Assembly (NCBI GenBank): GCA_949317995.1
Contig: OX439037.1
Span: forward strand, 72,293,762 to 72,357,761
Reading direction: 5' to 3'
DNA length: 64,000 bases
DNA from: Acholoe squamosa
Taxonomy: Eukaryota; Annelida; Polychaeta; Phyllodocida; Polynoidae
Below the pieces are notes generated by a model. It was not told the origin of the DNA, made no database searches, and saw only the letters and a program-made list of their open reading frames with translations. The first letter of the stretch is position 1. The number at the start of each line of letters is the position of its first letter. The position numbers and the translations under genes were made by a program. Positions 10,600 through 22,105 of the stretch are shown here, one piece after another.

Positions 10600-11600
10600 A
10601 AGGGTGCTGAGAGTGGATGGGGGCAGGAGTAGGGCAAACTAACACTGAACTAAGTAAATGATGTAACGTTGTAAGAGGAGGAGCAGCCATGGAAGGGCTC
10701 TCACTGCTCTATAGGGTACAAAGGAATTAGTGTGCTGCTCTGCTGCTGTGTGTGCTGCTCTATTAGTGCTGCTCTCTGTGCTGTGTGTGCTGCTCTGTGA
10801 GCTGTTGTGATCTGCTACTCTGTGTCCAGTTCTGTACATAATATAATGGATGGGGGCAGGACCAGATCAAACTAACACTGCACAAGGTAAATGATATAAT
10901 GCTATAATAGCAGTAAGATAGGTCTAGGCTCATGAGAAGTTGTTTCCGGATATGCTCTATAAAGCTTCAAATATATTGTCTAGCCCATCTATTTACCCTA
11001 TATATTGGTACTCTAAATGAGGTAAAATCTACCCCCATTTATGTGTGCTCCCAGAAAGGCCCCCCCACATCTATTGGTGCTCCTGGTACCTGAAGCTATT
11101 GTCCATAAATCCATAGTGTCAGAATAGGTTCTCTTATAAGATCAGTGTGTAAGTAGTTTTATAAAAGGAATAAATACTGTCTGTATCATTACTGGCACAT
11201 CTTTATGCCATAAGTGCATTGATAATGCATAAAACGCTTGCTGGTTCCATCACAACGACCGGGTCCATTCTATGCATATCCAACCGTTTTCCATCCATTT
11301 TAATGATATATTAAGATTGGTCGGATTTGGAGAAATTGACCCAACCGACGAAGTGGAACTAGCCTTTTAGTGTTAAAGCAGGTATAATCTGGTGTAGGCA
11401 GTCCATATGGTAAAAAAACGACTTAATGTGCTGTGTGCTGTTCTGAGTGCTGCTGTGTGTGCTGCTCTGTGAGCTGTTGTGTTCTGCTGTGTTCAGCTCT
11501 GTATGTAATGAGAGTGGACGGGGACAGGATCCAGGCAAACTAACACTGAACAAGGTAAATGATGCAATACTGTAAAAGCAGTAAGTCCATATCCCATCTA
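10600..11600. repeat. local dispersed repeats (about 70 bp, three copies) and gctgctctg-rich tracts
   Basis: A unit with gtggatgggggcagga ... caaactaacactgaac ... aggtaaatgat appears near 10,612, 10,848 and 11,512. Next to copies 1 and 3 lie purine/pyrimidine-skewed tracts of gtgctgctctgtg(a/c)gctg (10,730-10,820 and 11,420-11,500). This looks like a local duplication that later diverged. Confidence 0.7.
11240..11363. mobile_element. diverged second copy of the gctggttcca MITE
   Basis: The ends gctggttcca and tggaactagc are inverted. The interior cgaccgggtcca/tgacccaaccga matches the copy at 8,936-9,034. Confidence 0.55.
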
Positions 11601-11619
11601 ATAAGCTACAGTCCATCCC

Positions 11620-12567
11620 CCATTTATTGGTGCTCTAAATAAGTTATACTCCATCCCCAGTCTCCTTCCCCCCCATCTATTGGTGCTCCAAGTAACTGAA
11701 TCTATAGTCCATCCATATATAGGTGCTCTGATTAGATAACTGTGTGAGCATTTTTGTCTGTATTAATACTTTATTGTTAAAATGCACATCTGAGATGAAT
11801 CTGAATTTGATGGTTTACACAGCATGATCAAATCATCTTGTTTCAACATGTACACATTAGTGTGTACTCAAATACACAATTATGTCTTCTTTGTTGACAC
11901 ATTGTAGTTGTGGACAGAGGTTCGCGGGGAGTAGCCCCAAACTGAATAGACTGTTTCATCATTCGATTATTAACCTCGAAGCAGTATTCCATGACATGTA
12001 TATATGTAAATTCCTTTATTTATACTGAAGTCTTGTAGCTCACAGGGCTGTATTTAGTCTTACTCCAGTCAATTGTACAATGACTTAAGTTTATGTTGCA
12101 ATAAAGTATGATAGAATATAAATCGATTGGGGCGTATATTCACAAGGGCAGGCACATTAGTGAGTGCAGGTGTTGATATAGCAACCCAGTAGATATATAA
12201 AGGGTCAGAAGACCTCTTAGGTAATGCCTATCTTATTCTTACTGCTCAGATGTTAGTAAATGAGGAAGATGTCAGATACTCAGTAAATACATAAATGATT
12301 GATAAGTTTGGCAGATGGAGCAAGTGGAATACCACTTTCCTATGCTTTACTACATGCACTAATGTTTTCAGATTGAAATGAATTATATTGTTACTAGTAG
12401 TTGTGAAATGACCAATGCTAGAATGCATGTCATCACTGAGTCAGCAGTGAAAGTAGCAGTGTTGATTCAATGGTAACAAAATCAATTTAAATCAACGCCC
12501 ACATGTCAACTAGTTCTCAACATTGACTCAATACCATGTAAATCAGCTTTGGAGGTTTGATTACATT
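11620..12567. other. non-coding, downstream of the sulfotransferase gene
   Basis: No gene is recognised. A degenerate run of ttgattcaa/tcaacattga motifs (about 12,450-12,545) resembles the interior of the element at 898-1758. Confidence 0.5.
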
Positions 12568-13156
12568 TCAAGCAAATTCCTGATAGCTGTACCCAAACAT
12601 ATCTGCATCCAGTTTGTAGTTCTGCATTACCTTCCAACGTAAGGGTTCTGGGACATCTTTAAAGTACCGGACAGCAAGTGTCAGGTCAGTGTTAGTGTTG
12701 TGGGGTGTCACATAGAGGGCTGTGCTAGTTGTATTGTACACAGTGGACAGAAGGTGGCGAGTGTCCACGTCTATTGTCTCCAGTTTACTGATATAGTCAT
12801 ATTGCACAAAGCATGGGCTGCACAGATTCACCATTGTGTCCCAGTGGAAGTTGTATCTAAAAGTTGGCTTAGCAAATGTAAAAGTATAATTCAGGAACTC
12901 TGTGAATGTAATATTATAGTTCTCCTTGTGATTTCTCTTTCTTTTCCCACTAAATGATGGTTTTGTCCAATTTGGTCTGACCTTTGTTAAGATAGCAGGT
13001 ATAAGTTTGAGATAGTCATCTTCTGTGTAGAAGAGATCTCTATATGCAGACACTAACCTCAAAAGTGGGTGCCGTACTATTGTGTACATGTAGTAGTTTC
13101 TGAGACGATGCACACGCTCTTTGTAGCTATAGGTGTCTAATCTACGAAGACCATAT
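12568..13156 (-). CDS. carbohydrate sulfotransferase (HNK-1/chondroitin type), last exon
   Basis: The exon opens after a splice acceptor (tttctag, 13157) and encodes about 195 residues to a stop. It contains the 3'-phosphate-binding motif of PAPS-dependent sulfotransferases (IVRHPLLRLVSAYRD) near residue 25, and a C-terminal YKLDADMFGYS typical of the CHST8-14 type family, which transfers sulfate from PAPS onto glycan chains in the Golgi lumen. The middle has CSPCFVQYDYISKLET, matching the usual C..C..Yd.i.k.Et segment. Several NxT/S sites suit a secreted or lumenal domain. The splice phase fits the upstream exon: AG plus A gives an Arg codon. The specific acceptor sugar cannot be told. Confidence 0.85.
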
Positions 13157-13812
13157 CTAGAAAGTCAAAACCACAATTAATGCAATCAAGGCCATACTCC
13201 ATAGTTGTTACAACTTTATGGGGCATATTAGGGGATCATGAGGGATCACTCCAGTTAATGTGGATATTTGCATCATCAAACACACATTTAATCAGAACTC
13301 CGGAAATACAGCTTGAGAGAAAGGAATGGAGGAATTGTGACCAAATATAGTTTGTTTATAGATCTATAGTTTTTATGTAGAATAACAAAATGGAAAGAAG
13401 GAGAAACCAAGGTCTCAAAAATATAAGAAAAAGCAAAAAACATGATAGTATTTTATTACCAAGATAGAGATATTTGTCCTTTAATGAACTATGTACAATT
13501 CAGATATGAAATGACAATATGACCAACAATACTATAATAATATACTATCAATACAACAAGTAGGGGAGACTTTTCAGAGAAGTTGTTAAATAAGGTCTTC
13601 TTGTGTTAACCCATTGACAATGCAAATTTTCATTGACAGGTGTGCCATATCATTTGAACGATAATTGTCTTAAGAATCATCCAGTTTGTATCTCTAGGCA
13701 TTACATGCAAAACCATAAACATTCCAGGAAAATGAACCTAGACACAACTTTATTCGTGGCAAAGTCACCCATTCTTGCCACATGGATCTAGAGTATTTCA
13801 TTTCTAAGTTAC

Positions 13813-14101
13813 CTGTTGTCTTGATTAAGTGCAGTGTGCACAGTCCTGTTGTGGAAAGGTGAGGTGCCGTTCTTGGTGTGCAGACTGACTAGTTTTATCT
13901 TCCACATAGTGCAGCCAGTTTTAGGGATGTAGCAGTAGATGGCCTTGTAACAGTCATCCACCAGGTATACGTGCTGATACTTTAGCTGTACAGCCAACAC
14001 TGTGTCCATAACCCTACTTACATTGTTCTTTTTACAAGCCATCCTGACTGACAGCTGCCGCGCCTTTTGTAACTGACCCCTGGTGGTGGTATTAATCATA
14101 C
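13813..14101 (-). CDS. carbohydrate sulfotransferase, penultimate exon with 5'-PSB loop
   Basis: This exon lies between an acceptor (ctgtttcag, 14102) and a donor (caacag|gtaact, 13812). It encodes about 96 residues with CYKAIYCYIPKTGCTMWKIK, the 5'-phosphosulfate-binding loop of Golgi sulfotransferases (usually C.vPKvaCTnWK). The donor is phase 2 and joins in frame to the exon ending at 13156, 656 bp away. The N-terminal cytoplasmic tail and membrane anchor must lie upstream (higher coordinates). None was found between 14.1 kb and the LINE, so the start is missing or far away. Confidence 0.8.
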
Positions 14102-15770
14102 CTGAAACAGGATGGGTTTAAGGGCACCGGGGGCCTATTTCAACACAGACAAAATGAAGGATTTCCCATGCCTTGACCATGAGCCAGATGGAAAATCACT
14201 TACATAAGGCCCAGGTAAACAAATTTAGTATTTTCAGTTGCCCTATGTATGTGCTTCAAAATGAGGTATGATAGCAATTTGAGACGCACAGCTTTCTCAT
14301 GATCTTGCCATGTTATATATTACTTGAGCAGTGATTTTCAGAAAACCCTGTAAAAAACTTTTTGTTTTCTTTGGGCTCTATGTAAGTGATTTCCAAGTTC
14401 CCTGGGTCATGGACTACAGTGTGCGTTATTCATCTAGACATTGTATGGGAAGGTATTGTAAGTTGGATCAACTATACGACTGGCTGGAAGTGGAGTTAAC
14501 TGCCAGGCGGGTCAGTTTTTATCGCAGTTGCAGTAAAATCAGAAAATTGATTGATCACGCCCCTTACACATACTCTATGCAACATACTACACCTTCAAAA
14601 ATCATCCTATCATTACCAAACTACATGTCGAAACTAGTGCAATACCCAAGAATGTGTGTACAAAAAATTATAACTGTGGCTTGAAAACTCCCAAAATTGT
14701 CCAATATATCATATAGCGGAGTTTGTGATTTTTCTAATTTTTTTCCACACAACCAGAACTTTGGACTCAAAGACTCAAAACCTGTAGGATAAGCCTAAAA
14801 ATCAATTTTTTTATTCTTCAGCTTTTACACATCTTGTAACAATCATCATTTACAACTTATTTAGTACTTGCTCTGTATGGTTCACTCTCAAAATGGCCCT
14901 AATTACACTGTAGGGGGCGTGATGAATTGTCTACACATTTTAATATCATGGCTACTGTGCCAATGTAACCAAACCCAACAGTGATCTAACACAATAAAAC
15001 AATGAGAAACACATAGAGAATATTAATAACAAATGAAAAGCATGTAAATAGTGAACAATTGGCCAAAAATTGATTTCAAATTATTGAAAGCAAGGGTGGG
15101 GCTACCAAAAAGAGTGCTTTCCAGGGGCTGAGGAGTATCAGAATGAGTACCTAGGAGTGCTTAAAATCAAGGCCAGGGCCTTATTTTATCATATACACCA
15201 CAAATATGCATGCATTTGGCTGTAACAGGATAGCTATAGAATCAGGAATCATTTCATCACGCCCCTTACATGATTCATCACGCCCCTTACATCAGGCAAG
15301 CAACTCCGGTGTGGGGCAACTAAGGCATGTACAGACTCATTTTTTCTTTTTTAAATAGTATCTCATCAATAGATATCTACCATATGATGGGTTAGATAAG
15401 CCAGAAATGATGATTATAGGCTGTAATACACAAGTAAGGGAGTTTGGGGTTGACTTGAAAGTATATTGCCCGCAAACAGTGCATGGTACGCAAAAAGATT
15501 TTTTAATAAAAAATCCCCTATACAGACCCCCTTGATGGTGAAAGATAAGAAGCTTGAGGATAATATATTTATAACTGATATTATGCCATAAATGATTCAT
15601 CACGCCCCTTACACCACTATTTTCAAGTTATAAGAATGGCTAGGGCAAAAAGAATTTGAGACATAACTCCTCTGAAAAACATGGAAATGTTAGATAGGAT
15701 CCCCCTTCTAAGGATTAGATGAAATTATTGTGGTTTGAAACTGGTTGGATTAATAATATAGTGCATTGAA
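14102..15770. other. intron or upstream sequence of the sulfotransferase gene
   Basis: No exon is recognised. It holds the five copies of the cacgccccttaca motif listed separately. The ORF at 14,331-14,684 lacks any family signature. Confidence 0.5.
14552..15612. repeat. five dispersed copies of a 17-19 bp motif (attcatcacgccccttaca)
   Basis: Copies lie at 14,552-14,568, 14,909-14,927 (inverted, one extra G), 15,253-15,270, 15,273-15,291 and 15,594-15,612. The two middle copies are adjacent. The flanking sequence is AT rich and not repeated, so the motif alone is shared. Confidence 0.85.
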
Positions 15771-16149
15771 TTTTTTTTTTTTTTGGACTCGCTCATTGCA
15801 TCAATGAACTGTTATGTTCATTTATGTGAAGCTATAGAGCAGACCAAGTTTTATTAGATTTTTCAACAACAAAATAAGGAACAGCAACTACAAAACACAA
15901 AACATGACAATAGTCAATTTGTACAAGATCAACAACATTGGAGACTTCAGGAGCTGGTCGACTGATCATAGTAACATATACACATGCATTTTTGTTATAA
16001 GATAGTATAAGATATAATGTACTGGTATAGTAGCTAAGGTTTACATAACATTTGACATTCATGTTCGTGTATTAGGCAGTAACATAATGGTAATTAGGAT
16101 TCAACACAATTATCTGGAAGCGGCGCGGTAACTACACCTGCTTCATATA

Positions 16150-17590
16150 CTAGTTGTAACCAATTTTCAATTTCTGCCTCAAATTATCTAACTTCAGTAT
16201 TTCAGTTTTAAATTTGACTTTAGTGGTGGCTTTCTGGATGTTCTCAGGTAGGACATTCCAAAGCGCCACCCCTCTATACCATGGAGATCTCTTGTAATGC
16301 ATGGAAATTTTTCTTGGTAATTCAAAAACAATTTTATTTTGTGACCGTGTATTATGTGCATGTGGCCTTTGCTCTATATCTTTAGATTTTTCGTACATCA
16401 GACACAATAGAAGCATATCAAACCTTTTTTCCAATAGACTTATATCACACAGCATATGTAATTCTTTAACATTGTATTTTCTAATGTTGCATTTTAGACA
16501 TATCATTAAGGCTCTATTTTGTAAGCGTTGTAAAGCTTTCAAACCTTCCTCATTACAGCTAGTTGAAATGAAGGAACAATATTCTATAATTGGTCTTATT
16601 GTACTACAATATATCTTTACACTCTGATCTTGAGTCAGAAATTTTCTTAATTTGGCAAAACGAAATAATTTATTACATACATTTCTTTTAACTATTTTAA
16701 TTTGCTTGTCAAAGCTCAGTTTGCTATCAATGTGGACTCCCAAATAAGGGAAGAAGGTCACTGTTTGAATAGTACTTTCATTGAATTCAATTTTTGGATC
16801 AGGACAGTACTTTAATTTAAATGCACTACATAACCACATAAATTTGGTCTTATTTGGATTTACTGTTAGTCTGTTTTCTAGAACCCATGCTTTGAAACAC
16901 TAAACATCATTATACATCATATTCTTAATGGTCTCCAAGTCCTTTGCAGCACAATAGATTACTATATCATCAGCATACAATTTTATCTTACACGATTGCA
17001 ACACATTAATAACATCATCTATATATAAAACAAACAACAGGGGGCCCAGAACTGAGCCTTGTGGTACACCATACTTTATACATTTCTTTTTAGATATTTT
17101 ATTACCATAACTCGTTCTCTGTTGCCTGTTTTCTAAATAAATTTTGAACCACATGAAATTTGTCCTACTTAGCCCAAGCTTACTAAGTTTGACCAGCAAT
17201 TTTGAGTGAATTACACTATCAAAGGCTTTAGTGAAATCAATGAAAAGGGCACCTGTTATGTACCCATTATTTCTATTCTCAAACAATTCATTTACAAGAT
17301 CAAAGGTAGCATCACCTGTTCCAGTACCTTTTTTATAACCATATTGATTGTCACAAAAGGTGTTATTTCTTTTCATACTTTCACTTAAATGATAATACAT
17401 AATTTTTTTCAATAATCTTTGATGGCATTGGTAGGAGGGAAATAGGCCTCCAGTTTTTGACCTGTGATAAATCTCCATCCTTAGGTAATGGTTTTACTAG
17501 GGCAGAGGCCCAGTCTCTTGGAAAAATACCTTTATCTAAACTAGTCTGAATCAGGTGGGTAGTTTGATGTATTAGGCATAGCAATGCACA
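16150..17590 (-). pseudogene. LINE ORF2, reverse transcriptase part
   Basis: Two main open frames cover the RT. The upstream one (17,478-16,900) has FIDFTKAFDSVIH, YGVPQGSVLGPLLF and the catalytic KLYADDIVIYC. The downstream one (16,839-16,150) holds the thumb and C-terminal part (YLGVHIDSKLSFDKQI, WNVLPENIQKA). Another frame (17,584-17,381) holds the N-terminal RT fingers (WASALVKPLPKDGD, NWRPISLLPMPSKI). At least two frameshifts and one stop separate the pieces. The motif pattern fits the Jockey/CR1-like group of LINEs. RT would copy the LINE RNA at the nicked target site. Confidence 0.85.
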
Positions 17591-17630
17591 TTGTAATATA
17601 TCACCTCTTATACCTTCAATCCCAGATGAT

Positions 17631-18312
17631 CTATTTTTGTCTATTTCTTTTATAGCGTAATGAACACTTATTCACCTTAATGTTTGTTTCAGTGAAATTT
17701 CCATTTATAAGTACATTTTCAATATTTTGATCATTATCAAGTTTACATTGAAAATCACCAACCGCTGCAATATGTAGGTCTCTTCCAATATTACAAAAAT
17801 ACTCATTCACATACTCACATGCTACATCAGAAGCAATATCAATCCCTGTCTCATGGTGTTTCATATCGGGGTATATAATGGATTTATTATTCTTAAACAT
17901 GTCATTAATATGCTTCCAGAACCTCTTAGGATTTCCATTACATTCATGTAACTCTTGCATTACTCCTCCAATTTGATTTGCTTTAATCTTTTTTTTTTAT
18001 TTTCCTTCTGCAGTGTTTGATAGCCTGTTTCTCTGTTGTACCCTTGTTAACACAATATAATCGTAACCATCCTTCCCTTTCAAATACTAAATCCATTACT
18101 TCATCATCAATCCAAGATTTATGAGTTTTCTTGATTTGACGTTCAACATAAGGATGAAATTTGTTCAGATATTGGTATATAGGAGTTACAAGCATTTCCC
18201 ATAATAAATCTGGATTATCTTTAATATCAAAATATGTTTTCCAATCACAGGCATTTAAAAAATCTTTGAATTTATCTTCTGAAAAATTTCTATAATCCCT
18301 TCCCTTATACAC
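17631..18312 (-). pseudogene. LINE ORF2, linker between endonuclease and RT
   Basis: Two frames (18,312-17,983 and 17,960-17,631) carry the typical inter-domain stretch: basic KTHKSWIDDEVMDLVFERE followed by NPKRFWKHINDMFKN and VACEYVNEYFCNIG. These patterns (planW...i..l...R..., fW..in) are common between EN and RT in Jockey/CR1-type ORF2. A frameshift at about 17,970, next to an A-rich run, separates them. Confidence 0.7.
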
Positions 18313-18480
18313 CGATTTTTCCTATGTAAAATTGTTATGCCCTCTGCAAACATAAACAGGCACATGATCTGAAATCAAAGCCGAAATAGTACCTGAATCT
18401 ATAACATTAAGACTATTGGTAATTACATTATCAATACAGGTTCCACTGAAGGGTCGGGTTATTTCATTTATCAGAATTTT

Positions 18481-19152
18481 TCAACCAATATCTTTACACA
18501 GGGATCTGAAGCTTTCACAACCTACATCAGTATCATCATACATATTTAAGTTTATGTCACCTAAGATCCATGTCTCATGTCTACCTTTATTACCATTAAA
18601 TTCACAACCTGCAATTTTCCTTAAAAACGCAATAAAATTAGGGACATTTGTATTAGGAATTCTGTATATAGAGATAAGAAATATATCTTTCTCACCAGGC
18701 ACACATAACATACACGCTATACTTTCATAATCAATTGTTTGAACAGTGAATTCAGGTATGATCTTAATGTATTGACCTAAACCAGATTTCACACTGAGAC
18801 CCACACCTCCACAATTTTTACCTATTATGTCTTGTCTATATAATAACCTATCATCTTTATTTATCAAACCCTCAGGAGACCCTGGTTTTAGCCAGGTCTC
18901 ACATAAGCAAATAATGTCACTCCTATCTAATATCTTATATACCTCACTATACTTGTCTTCAAAGCTCCTACAATTAATAGAAGAGAAAACCAGCCCCCTC
19001 TTCTCTCCGAATTTGCTAATCAAACAGACCATGAGTTGAATACAGTAATAGAAAATGAAAAATGTACACAAATGATATTTAATAACAAGACAAATAAACA
19101 ATGAATTCAAATCAATATGTACATAAATAATACAGTATATTCCTTTCCACAA
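18481..19152 (-). pseudogene. LINE ORF2, apurinic-like endonuclease domain
   Basis: The frame holds APE endonuclease motifs in order: FSSINCRSF (metal-binding Asn region), IICLCETWL (catalytic Glu), GGVGLSVKSG, then ILGDINLNMYD (the GDxN motif). It ends early at a stop before the final SDH motif, which belongs to the frame downstream. The domain nicks target DNA to prime reverse transcription. Confidence 0.8.
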
Positions 19153-19805
19153 AATTAACCTCGTGGAAGAGGAGACTGGTCTGTGAGCCTACTTAATTTC
19201 AGCTATACACAGCTCAGAGAAAAACCCACCCACCCTAATTATAGTTATAGGACTTTGTTTTATTATGATTGGGTATCGAAAGGGTTGGTGGGATTTTTGG
19301 ATAGATATAGAAGACAAATATATTTTTTGTTTAATAAAAATTAAGAAAAGAAAGAATGAGGTTAAGAATGTTTCATACAGAGTATCAAGATATCATAGTA
19401 CAAGATAAGTGTATTAATAATAATAAAAGAAAATGCTTTTAGTACAATCCTGGCATCTCCAATCAATAGAATACCTGTACCACATTTGTAGTTCCATGGC
19501 TATGTTCTATGTGACTCACTTCCTAGCTGCACAAGACTATTATACCTAAGCACTATACATGTGTGCTACTATGGTCAATTACTTTCTTAAGGGTATACAC
19601 TCCCCTCTGAAGATATAACAAAAAAAGAAAAAGAAAAAATGAAAAAATGGCTCTGACTCAGTATATGCACCTAACGCATGGTCTAATAAGGGTATCATTT
19701 CTCAAAATTAAAGATATCGTTGTGTCTATTTCGCAGGCAGCGCAATGTTGTACCTATGGCGACAGCTCAATTTTTGACGCCATAAGATTAACGTTGCAAC
19801 ACTAC
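19153..19805. other. spacer between LINE ORF1 and ORF2
   Basis: AT-rich sequence with no recognisable coding region. I treat it as part of the LINE because it lies between its two ORFs on the same strand, but an inserted or lost piece cannot be excluded. Confidence 0.45.
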
Positions 19806-22036
19806 TTATAATACAATCAGTGGTCTGCTCCTCTCATAATCTCTAATGCTATCCCTGATGCGCATAGTAATTTTTCCGTGCAGATTTTGCCCTTTAATTC
19901 TTCCCTGGTCATAACAGTCTGAGTGATATACAAACCCTCCACCCCAGATCAAGTCTCTACAGCCTTCCACCAGGGCAAAAGACCCTGTTTCCAGTAGGCT
20001 CCTTCTAGGCCCTTCACACTGATTGAATTTAGCACTGATCAGGGTGCTCATGTAGGTTTCGGATACACTATGCCAATAGTGACCAGGTGGTGCTTTATAG
20101 AACTTGCATTTGCTTTTAATTTTTCTAGCACTTGTGGTTTTCATGATGTCATCGGCTAGCCAAGGTAGCCCAATTCTTTGAGTTTACAAAAGAAATAACC
20201 CTGTTCGACACTGTTGAACTTCATTGTCTGACCTAAGACATGTGCCTCAAAAGAACATGGATACCAGTTACTTAGGAAGCTGTTCTTTCCTCTGTAAACT
20301 AGTCCAGCCCTTGTTTTCCTTTGATGAGTTTCTGTGCTATTATCTTCATCATCATCTTCATCCTCATCATCAGTGCTTATGGAACCAGGCCATTTCATTT
20401 CAGCCTCAGCGGCAGCACTAGTACCTGGTTTAGGGTCAGATTTTGCTGGTGTTGATTTGACATCTTCATGCCTCTCTTTCACAGAATTGTCAGATTTATC
20501 TGTGCTATTATTGAGGATAGGCTTACTGTTCATATTTGAGATGTCAGGTAAGGTCAGTGAGTCATTGACCTCATGTAGCCTTGAGTTTGGGAAGTAGCTT
20601 CTGTCAATAATTACTCCAGATTCAACCAGCTTTGGTCTAAAACCCATTTTTACTGCAATCCCACATACTCTTCTTTTATGATGACGCACTTCTTTGGGCT
20701 CATCATGCTGTATCCACACTTGGTCTTCCTTTACTGGTGTTTTCAACTTCCACTTGTTATCTAACACAACCCTTTTGATCTTCATGTTAGAAAAACACAC
20801 TTTAATTGGCGATCTCCAGCCATTTCCAGTGTGTTTAATGTCTAAGATATCGTTCCAAGGGTCATAACTAACACCCATAGCGACACATAGTCCATCAAAG
20901 GTAGCATACAAGTTTTCACCAAATTGGTAGTGTATACCTTTAATAATTCTGTTCCTTTCTAGAGTAGGCTGTGTATGCTTTACACCACTAAGCTGTTTGA
21001 CTACACCTGCACACATACTTAACACATTCCTGGTCTCCTCTTTAGTACTCAGGCCTGTAGTAGATTGACCCACTTCTGGCACACTTAATTGTTTTGCAAT
21101 CATACCATCAATGATTACCTGCTGTGACTGCACTTTCTCTCTTAGTGAATCAACTTCATCTAGCCTTTCAGTAATGTAGTTGTCATCTCTTTGCACACTC
21201 TCCTTTAATCTCCTTGATACTGCACACTCTACTAGTTTATCAATGTCTAATTCACCAATTAACTGATCCTTTAACTGATCAATGTTTATAGGCTCCTGGT
21301 TATTCAGCCTTTGATTGATGTTTTCAATTTCATCTTTAAGGCCTTTTTGTGTTTCAGAATACTTTTGCATGTCTTTTTTCACCTCCTCCTTATAACCAGT
21401 TAATTGCCCACTCACATTTGTAGCATATTCATATCTACTCTTACACTCAGTCTTTATTGATTTCACCTCTCCCTGTAGGGTGTTAATCTGCTGTTCATGT
21501 ATGTTTAAGCGGTTTGTATTGCTTGCTACTAGTGCTTTGTGTTGCCTCAAATTAGTACTCAAGTCATTGATACTATTGGTTAGATTGGTGTTCATTTCAG
21601 CAATCATTTTAGCTAGAGCACTTATGGTATTTACCCACTTGGCAAAAAACGTTTTTAAACGTTTTTTTAACCAATTTTCAACCAAATAACCAATAGGGAA
21701 ACCAATAAAAACGTTTTTTTAACGTAAAAAAAATGTTTTTATGCCAAGTGGGTACATTCTCTAGGCTGCTAGAGCCAACTGAGCTTTTCTCACCTCTGGT
21801 AGTTGGTGGGGGAGGTAGTTGTTCAACAACAGTAGACCTTTTTACTCCCTGGTTACCCATTAACACACCTCCATTCAGGAAATAGTCCCATTGGACCGAT
21901 GTCATCAAAGCTGATTTTTTTTAGATAATTGTCCTTGTGTTAGACTCCCCTTACCAGAAGAATCTCTAGAGTACTTCCTCTTCCTAGCATTAGGTGTCCC
22001 TTCCATATGATGGCATCTAGTTGGTGTATCAGTTAG
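19806..22036 (-). pseudogene. LINE ORF1 protein: coiled coil, RNA-binding domain and C-terminal NADAR (DUF1768) domain
   Basis: Minus-strand reading starts near 22,036 with a basic tail (TPNARKRKYSRDSSGKG). An N-terminal frameshift follows at the A-run near 21,915, and a 119-bp MITE interrupts at 21,634-21,752. A long coiled coil (about 21,620-20,990) leads into an ORF1p-like RNA-binding domain (ERNRIIKGIHYQFGEN ... WRSPIKVCFSNMKIKRVVL ... IAVKMGFRP), then an acidic linker. The last about 170 residues look like a NADAR domain: YRGKNSFLSNWYPCSF, FNSVEQGYFFCK, then after a frameshift at about 20,150, AKFNQCEGPRRSLLETG, ALVEGCRDLIWGGG and GQNLHGKITMRIR. NADAR proteins are known N-glycosidases acting on ADP-ribose derivatives. 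What such a domain does in ORF1p is unknown. Confidence 0.75.
21634..21752. mobile_element. 119-bp MITE inserted in LINE ORF1
   Basis: The ends cccacttggc and gccaagtggg are inverted repeats flanked by TA on both sides. The interior is a long imperfect palindrome of aaaacgttttt and ggttaaaa motifs. It interrupts the coiled-coil region of ORF1. Its TIR resembles that of the element at 898-1758 (cccactgggca), so the two may be related families. Confidence 0.75.
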
Positions 22037-22105
22037 GTAATCCATGTTGACTTCACAAGCAGTTGGCACTACTTTCATGTTACAGAAAACCAAGAAACTC
22101 AGCAA

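Larger units (their letters stand above)
15771..22036 (-). mobile_element. decayed non-LTR retrotransposon (LINE) with NADAR-bearing ORF1
   Basis: On the minus strand the order is ORF1 (coiled coil, RNA-binding domain, NADAR), a spacer of about 650 bp, an APE-type endonuclease, a linker, a reverse transcriptase, a 3' UTR and a terminal poly-A (seen as a run of T at about 15,770-15,784 on the plus strand). The total of about 6.3 kb is a normal LINE length. Several frameshifts and stops make it non-functional. The 5' limit is set at the likely ORF1 start, and a 5' UTR may extend beyond. The association of ORF1 with ORF2 in one element is inferred from order, strand and spacing. Confidence 0.75.

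Noticed and set aside
20224..20597. plus-strand ORFs with poly-Ser
   Set aside because: Antisense of the acidic linker (gat/gaa codons) in LINE ORF1.
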